A stretch of 64,000 nt of DNA. Source: Saccoglossus kowalevskii. Lineage: Eukaryota > Hemichordata > Enteropneusta > Harrimaniidae. The stretch spans positions 51,563 through 115,562 of the forward strand of contig NW_003148901.1 of assembly GCF_000003605.2 (NCBI RefSeq). Direction: 5' to 3'. Shown here piece by piece: positions 56,961-64,000 of the stretch. Position numbers and translations under genes: made by a program. Every line of letters starts with the position of its first letter. The first letter of the stretch is position 1. The notes beneath the pieces are model-generated. The model ran no database searches, was not told the origin of the DNA, and was given only the letters and a program-made list of their open reading frames with translations.

Positions 56961-58720
56961 ATAACTTGGCAATTATCCAGATTCACATTCATGCACACAG
57001 TAACATAAATTATGCCAACATATTATGTATAACTTGGCAATTCTCCAGATTCACATTCATGCACACAGTAACATGAATTATGGCAACATATTATGTATAA
57101 CTTGGCAATTATCTAGATTAACATTCATGCACACAGTAACATGAATTATGTCAACATATTATTATAACTTGGCAATTATCCAGATTCACATTCATGCACA
57201 CAGTAACATGAATTATGGCAACATATTATGTATAACTTGGCTATTATCCAGATTCACATTCATGCACACAGTGACATGAAATATGCCAACATATTATGTA
57301 TAACTTGGCAATTATTCAGATTCACATTCATGCACACAGTAACATGAATTATGGCAACATATTATGTATAACTTGGCTATTATCCAGATTCACATTCATG
57401 CACACAATAACATGAATTATGCCAACATATTATGTATAACTTGGCAATTCTCCAGATTCACATTCATGCACACAGTAACATGAATTATGGCAACATATTA
57501 TGTATAACTTGGCAGTTATCCAGACTCACATTCATGCACACAGTTATATGAATTATGCCAACATATTATGTATAACTTGGCAATTATCCAGATTCACATT
57601 CATGCACACAGTAACATGAACTATGGCAACATATTATGTATAACTTGGCAATTATCCAGATTCACATTCATGCACACAGTAACATGAATTATGCCAACAT
57701 ATTATGTATAACTTGGCAATTATCCAGATTCACATTCATGCACACAGTAACATGAATTATGCCAACATATTATGTATAACTTGGCAATTCTCCAGATTCA
57801 CATTCATGCACACATTAACATGAATTATGGCAACATATTATGTATAACTTGGCAATTATCTAGATTAACATTCATGCACACAGTAACATGAATTATGTCA
57901 ACATATTATAATAACTTGGCAATTATCCAGATTCACATTCATGCACAGGGGAACATGAATTATGGCAACATATTATGTATAACTTGGCAATTATCCAGAT
58001 TCACATTCATGCACTCAGTAACATGAATTATGCCAACATATTATGTATAACTTGGCAATTCTCCAGATTCACATTCATGCACACAGTAACATGAATTATG
58101 CCAACATATTATGTATAACTTATCACTTCTCCAGATTCACATTCATGCACACAGTAATATGAATTATACCAACATATTATGTATAACTTGGCAGTTATCC
58201 AGATTTACATTCATGCCACAGTAATATGAATTATGTCAACATATTATGTATAACTTGGCAATTATTCAGATTCACATTCATGCACACAGTAACATGAATT
58301 ATGGCAACATATTCTGTATAACTTGGCAATTATCCAGATTCACATTCATGCACACAGTAACATGAATTATGGCAACATATTATGTATAACTTGGCAATTA
58401 TCCAGATTCACATTCATGCACACAGTAACATGAACTATGGCAACATATTATGTATAACTTGGCAATTATCCAGATTCACATTCATGCACACAGTAACATG
58501 AATTATGCCAACATATTATGTATAACTTGGCAATTATTCAGATTCACATTCATGCACACAGTAACATGAATTATGCGAACATATTATGTATAACTTGGCT
58601 ATTATTCAGATTCACATTCATGCACACAGTAACATGAAATATGACAACATATTATGTATAACTTGGCAATTATCCAGATTCACATTCATGCACACAGTAA
58701 CATGAATTATGGCAACATAT
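56938..58720 (+). repeat. HOR block F, copy 2
   Basis: It follows the order of 19500-21300: GCAATATATTGTG, CATAAATTATGCC, ATTATCTAGATTAAC, ATATTATTATAAC, CAATAACATG, CCAGACTCAC with CAGTTATATG, then TATCACTTCTCC, CATGCCACAG, and the ATGCGAAC module at 58575. Relative to copy 1 one GTGAC monomer is missing, and a segment with CACATTAACATG, ATATTATAATAAC and CACAGGGGAAC is inserted near 57810-57950. Confidence 0.84.
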
Positions 58721-60180
58721 CATGTATAACTTGGCACTTCTCCAGATTCACATTCATGCACACAGTAATATGAATTATACCAACATATTATGTATAACTT
58801 GGCAGTTATCCAGATTCACATTCATGCACACAGTAATATGAATTATGACAACATATTATGTATAACTTGGCAATTATTCAGATTCACATTCATGCACACA
58901 GTAACATGAATTATGGCAACATATTCTGTATAACTTGGCAATTATCCAGATTCACATTCATGCACACAGTAACATGAATTATGCCAACATATTATGTATA
59001 ACTTGGCAGTTATCCAGATTCACATTCATGCACACAGTAATCTGAATTATGACAACATATTATGTATAACTTGGCAATTATTCAGATTCACATTCATGCA
59101 CACAGTAACATGAACTATGGCAACATATTATGTATAACTTGGCAATTATCCAGATTAACATTCATGCACACAGTAACATGAATTATGCCAACATATTATG
59201 TATAACTTGGCAATTATCCAGATTCACATTCATGCACACAGTAACATGAATTATGGCAACATATTATGTATAACTTGGCAATTATCTAGATTAACATTCA
59301 TGCACACAGTAACATGAATTATGTCAACATATTATGTATAACTTGGCAATTATCCAGATTCACATTCATGCACAGTGACATGAATTATGCCAACATATTA
59401 TGTATAACTTGGCAATTATCCAGATTCACATTCATGCACACAGTAACATGAATTATGACAACATATTATGTATAACTTGGCAATCGTCCATATTCACATT
59501 CATGCACACAGTAACATGAATTATGGCAACATATTATGTATAACTTGGCAATCGTCCATATTCACATTCATGCACACAGTAACATGAATTATGGCAACAT
59601 ATTATGTATAACTTGGCTATTATCCAGATTCACATTCATGCACACAGTAATATGAATTATGGCAACATATTATGTATAACTTGGCTATTATCTAGATTCA
59701 CATTCATGCACACAGTAACATGAATTATGACAACATATTATGTATAACTTGGCAATCGTCCATATTCACATTCATGCACACAGTAACATGAATTATGGCA
59801 ACATATTATGTATAACTTGGCAATCTTCCATATTCACATTCATGCACACACTAACGTGAATTATGGCAACATATTATGTATAACTTGGCTATTATCCAGA
59901 TTCACATTCATGCACACAGTAACATAAATTATGGCAACATATTATGTATAACTTGGCTATTATCGAGATTGACATTCATGCACACAGTAACATGAATTAT
60001 GGCAACATATTATGTATAACTTGGCAATTATCCAGATTCACATTCATGCACACAGTAACATGAATTATGGCAACTTATTATGTATAACTTGGCAGTTATC
60101 CAGATTCACATTCATGCACACAGTAATATGAATTATGCCAACATATTATGTATAACTTGGCAATTATCCAGATTCACATT
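58721..60180 (+). repeat. Satellite stretch sharing order with 44.9-45.7 kb
   Basis: From about 59010 the order GGCAGTT with GAC, ATTATTCAG with GAACTATGG, CCAGATTAAC, ATTATCTAGATTAAC with GTC, CATGCACAGTGAC, AATCGTCC, AATCTTCC with CACACTAACG (59847) and ATTATCGAGATTGAC repeats that of about 44890-45660, with extra AATCGTCC monomers. Confidence 0.84.
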
Positions 60181-61000
60181 CATGCACACAGTAACATAAA
60201 TTATGGCAACATATTATGTATAACTTGGCTATTATCCAGATTTACATTCATGCACACAGTAACATGAATTATGTCAATATATTATGTATAACTTGGCAAT
60301 TATCCAGATTCACATTCATGCACAGGGGAACATGAATTATGCCAACATATTATGCATAACTTGGCAATTATCCAGATTCACATTCATGCACACAGTAACA
60401 TGAATTATGGCAACATATTATGTATAACTTGGCTATTATCCAGATTCACATTCATGCACATAGTGACATGAAATATGCCAACATATTATGTATAACTTGG
60501 CAATTATCCAGATTCACATTCATGCACACAGTGACATGAATTATGCCAACATATTATGTATAACTTGGCAATTATTCAGATTCACATTCATGCACACAGT
60601 AACATGAATTATGGCAACATATTATGTATAACTTGGCTATTATCCAGATTCACATTCATGCACACAGTAACATGAATTGTGACGACATATTATGTATAAC
60701 TTGGCAATCGTCCATATTCACATTCATGCACACAGTAACATGATTTATGGCAACATATTATGTATAACTTGGCAATCGTCCATATTCACATTCATGCACA
60801 CAGTAACATGAATTATGGCAACATATTATGTATAACTTGGCTATTATCCAGATTCACATTCATGCACACAGTAACATAAATTATGGCAACATATTATGTA
60901 TAACTTGGCTATTATCCAGATTGACATTCATGCACACAGTAACATGAATTATGGCAACATATAATGTATAACTTGGCAATCGTCCATATTCACATTCATG
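60180..61000 (+). repeat. HOR block D, copy 3
   Basis: Monomer order matches 17030-17870, including GTCAATATATT, CACAGGGGAAC, CATAGTGAC, GAATTGTGAC (here followed by GACGACATATT), GATTTATGG (60742) and CCAGATTGAC. It passes at about 61000 into a string with CATGTACAC and CACTTTCATGCACAGGGG. Confidence 0.85.
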
Positions 61001-61049
61001 TACACAGTAACATGAAATATGCCAACATATTATGTATAACTTGGCAATT

Positions 61050-62750
61050 ATCCAGATTCACTTTCATGCACAGGGGAACATGAATTATGCCAACATATTA
61101 TGCATAACTTGGCAATTATCCAGATTCACATTTATGCACACAGTGACATGAAATATGCCAACATATTATGTATAACTTGGCAATTATTCAGATTCACATT
61201 CATGCACACAGTAACATGAATTATGGCAACATATTATGTATAACTTGGCAATTATCCAGATTCACATTCATGCACACAGTAACATGAATTTTGCCAACAT
61301 ATTATGTATAACTTGGCAATTATTCAGATTCACATTCATGCACACAGTAACATGAATTATGCCAACATATTATGTATAAGTTGGCAATTATTCAGATTCA
61401 CATTCATGCACACAGTAACATGAAATATGACAACATATTATGTATAACTTGGCAATTATCCAGATTCACATTCATGCACACAGGAACATGAATTATGACA
61501 ACATATTATGTGTAACTTGGCAATTGTCCAGATTCACATTCATGCACACAGTAACATGAATTATGACAACATAACATGTATAACTTGGCAATTATCCAGA
61601 TTCACATTCTTGCACACAGGAACATGAATTATGACAACATATTATGTATAAGTTGGCAATTATCCAGATTCACATTCATGCACACAGTAACATGAATTAT
61701 GGCAACATATTATGTATAATTTGGCAATTATCCAGATTCACATTCATGCACACAGTAACATGAATTATGGCAACATATTATGTATAAGTTGGCAGTTATC
61801 CAGATTCACATTCATGCACACAGTAATATGAAATTATGCCAACATATTATGTATAACTTGGCAATTATCCAGATTCACATTCATGCACACAGTAACATAA
61901 ATTATGGCAACATATTATGTATAACTTGGCAATTATACAGATTTACATTCATGCACACAGTAACATGAATTATGTCAACATATTATGTATAACTTGGCAA
62001 TTATCCAGATTCACTTTCATGCACAGGGGAACATGAATTATGCCAACATATTATGCATAACTTGGCAATTATCCAGTTTCACATTTATGCACACAGTGAC
62101 ATGAAATATGCCAACATATTATGTATAACTTGGCAATTATTCAGATTCACATTCATGCACACAGTAACATGAATTATGGCAACATATTATGTATAACTTG
62201 GCTATTATCCAGATTCACATTCATGCACACAGTAACATAAATTATGGCAACATATTATGTATAACTTGGCTATTATCCAGATTGACATTCATGCACACAG
62301 TAACATGAATTATGGCAACATATTATGTATAACTTGGCAATTATCCAGATTCACATTCATGCACACAGTAACATGAATTATGGCAACATATTATGTATTA
62401 CTTGGCAGTTATCCAGATTCACATTCATGCACTCAGTAATATGAATTATGCCAACATATTATGTATAACTTGGCAATTTTCCAGATTCACATTCATGCAC
62501 ACAGTAACATGAATTATGGCAACATATTATGTATAACTTGGCAATTATCTAGATTAACATTCATGCACACAGTAACATGAATTATGTCAACATATTATGT
62601 ATAACTTGGCAATTATCCAGATTCACTTTCATGCACAGGGGAACATGAATTATGCCAACATATTATGCATAACTTGGCAATTATCCAGATTCACATTTAT
62701 GCACACAGTAACATGAATTATGGCAACATACTATGTATAACTTGGCTATA
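61050..62750 (+). repeat. Block with three CACTTTCATGCACAGGGG monomers, 9- and 14-monomer spacing
   Basis: TCACTTTCATGC starts at 61058, 62011 and 62623. The gaps are 953 bp (14 x 68 + 1, the extra base lying in GAAATTATGCC near 61830) and 612 bp (9 x 68). A further copy is near 4248. The 61260-61800 part has many ATAAGTTGG and CAGGAAC monomers, like a weak echo of the 8.5-11.34 kb subfamily. Confidence 0.85.
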
Positions 62751-63118
62751 ATCCAGATTCACATTCATGCACACAGTGACATGAAATATGCCAACATATT
62801 ATGTATAACTTGGCAATTATTCAGATTCACATTCATGCACACAGTAACATGAATTATGGCAACATATTATGTATAACTTGGCTATTATCCAGATTCACAT
62901 TCATGCACACAGTAACATGAATTATGACAACATATTATGTATAACTTGGCAATCGTCCATATTCACATTCATGCACACAGTAACATGAATTATGGCAACA
63001 TATTATGTATAACTTGGCAATCGTCCATATTCACATTCATGCACACAGTAACATGAATTATGGCAACATATTATGTATAACTTGGCTATTATCCAGATTC
63101 ACATTCATGCACACAGTA

Positions 63119-63210
63119 ACATAATTATGGCAACATATTATGTATAACTTGGCTATTATCCAGATTGACATTCATGCACACAGTAACATGAATTATGGCA
63201 ACATATATGT
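63119..63210 (+). other. Two one-base deletions at a HOR block switch
   Basis: CATAATTATGG (for CATAAATTATGG) near 63120 and ACATATATGTATAAC (for ACATATTATGTATAAC) near 63202 flank the point where the order changes. Before it the string is that of about 3690-3850. After it the string is block B from its ATTATCTAG monomer, as at about 1370. Confidence 0.65.
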
Positions 63211-64000
63211 ATAACTTGGCAATTATCTAGATTCACATTCATGCACACAGTAACATGAATTATGGCAACATATTATGTATAACTTGACAATTATCTAGAT
63301 TCACATTCATGCACACAGTAACATAAATTATGCCAACATATTATGTATAACTTGGCAATTATCCAGATTCACATTCATGCACACAGTAACATGAATTATG
63401 CCAACATATTATGTATAACTTGGCTATTATTGAGATTCACATTCATGCACACAGTAACATAAATTATGCCAACATATTATGTATAACTTGGCAATTATCC
63501 AGATTCACATTCATGCACACAGTAACATGAATTATGCCAACATATTATGTATAACTTGGCTATTATTGAGATTCACATTCATGCACACAGTAACATGAAA
63601 TATGACAACATATTATGTATAACTTGGCAATTATCCAGATTCACATTCATGCACACAGTAACATGAATTATGGCAACATATTATGTATAACTTGGCAATT
63701 ATCCAGATTCACATTCATGCACACAGTAACATGAATTATGCCAACATATTATGTATAACTTGGCTATTATTCAGATTCACATTCGTGCACACAGTAACAT
63801 GAATTATGCCAACATATTATGTATAACTTGGCAATTATTCAGATTGACATTCATGCACACAGTAACATGAATTATGCGAACATATTATGTATAACTTGGC
63901 TATTATTCAGATTCACATTCATGCACACAGTAACATGAAATATGACAACATATTATGTATAATTTGGCAATTATCCAGATTCACATTCATGCACACATGA
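63205..64000 (+). repeat. HOR block B, partial copy 3, running off the window
   Basis: The order ATTATCTAG, TTGACAATTATCTAG with CATAAATTATGCC, plain, GGCTATTATTGAG follows block B copy 1. The TATTGAG pair is then repeated (about 63424 and 63560, a 2-monomer duplication), followed by GAAATATGAC and the ATGCGAAC module (63876). The array does not end in this window. Confidence 0.83.

Larger units (their letters stand above)
1..64000 (+). repeat. 68-bp satellite array, head to tail, spanning the whole window
   Basis: The segment starting ATATTATGTATAAC returns every 68 bases (1, 69, 137, 205, 273 and onward) to the last base, always in the same orientation. Landmarks in the monomer are ATATTATG at 1-8, TTGGCAA at 15-21, ATTCATG at 36-42, CACACAG at 43-49, CATGAAT at 53-59 and GGCAAC at 63-68. 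The last full monomer boundary, at 63950, is out of step with a perfect 68-bp ladder by a net -39 bp over 941 units, so indels are rare and short. The consensus is about 68% A+T and lacks CpG. No sequence of other origin interrupts the array. Long homogeneous arrays of this kind are typical of eukaryotic heterochromatin or centromeres. The family is not one I recognise, and centromere function cannot be read from the sequence. Confidence 0.99.

Noticed and set aside
1-64000. CRISPR array
   Set aside because: There are no unique spacers between constant repeats. The full 68-bp period is repeated, and the unit is longer than typical CRISPR repeats. No cas genes are present.
1-64000. TATA-like promoter elements (GTATAAC) in every monomer
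   Set aside because: They recur with the monomer about 940 times and have no associated gene. AT-rich satellite produces such matches by composition.
1-64000. CENP-B box
   Set aside because: The consensus has neither TTCG nor CGGG cores and no CpG at all. The few CpG variants do not build the required motif.
1-64000. Telomeric repeat or simple-sequence microsatellite
   Set aside because: No short G-rich or dinucleotide tract longer than the CACACA within the monomer is present.
1-64000. tRNA, rRNA or other structured RNA genes
   Set aside because: No stretch departs from the satellite monomer for long enough to hold such a gene, and the monomer resembles none that I know.
1-64000. Inverted-orientation segments of the array
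   Set aside because: Reading from start to end, every monomer is in the same orientation. I saw no reverse-complement switch.

Overview
The whole 64 kb window is one uninterrupted satellite DNA array. A monomer of 68 bp is repeated head to tail, always in the same orientation, about 940 times. I find no protein-coding gene, RNA gene, transposon, CRISPR array or unique sequence. The consensus monomer, phased so that it begins ATATTATG at base 1, is about 68% A+T (25 A, 21 T, 13 C, 9 G) and has no CpG. Such a long, homogeneous tandem array indicates eukaryotic constitutive heterochromatin (centromeric, pericentromeric, subtelomeric or a chromosomal knob). I do not recognise the family and cannot name the organism.

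Monomers differ from each other at a limited set of positions, mainly 20-29 (GGCAATTATCCAG against GGCAGTT, GGCTATT, ATTCAG, ATCTAG, ATTCTCC, AATCGTCCAT), 49-59 and 64 (ATGGC, ATGCC, ATGAC, ATGTC, ATGCG). These variants come in ordered strings that recur, so the array has a patchwork higher-order repeat (HOR) structure. Spacings that I measured between shared rare variants are whole multiples of 68, after correcting for visible indels: 3-mers (204 bp), a 5-mer (340 bp), 7-mer (476), 8-mer (541 after a 3-bp deletion), 9-mers (612), 17-18-mers (1155, 1224), 31-mers (about 2108) and 34-mers (2312).

Layout: 0-8.5 kb is a mosaic with a 34-mer duplication. 8.5-11.34 kb is a divergent subfamily. 12.2-16.6 kb holds four copies or part copies of a roughly 1 kb block, repeated again at 53-54 kb. 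17-22 kb is a mosaic that recurs at 54-61 kb. 22-24.4 kb has a 3-mer HOR and an 18-mer duplication. 24.7-38.5 kb is a domain marked by eight copies of one rare monomer. 39.2-41 kb has a 5-mer HOR, 41.3-43 kb has 3-mer pairs, 44.4-47 kb an 18-mer duplication, and 47-50 kb 9-mer and 31-mer duplications. From 50 kb to the end, blocks seen in the first 21 kb recur.

The open reading frames of 60-81 codons are by-products of the repeat. They occur where an indel or point change removes the regular stops of the monomer. The most useful signals for follow-up are the nested HOR structure, the recurring 31-monomer spacing, the divergent 8.5-11.34 kb subfamily, a short dyad in each monomer, and clusters of one-base deletions at block junctions that may mark assembly seams.
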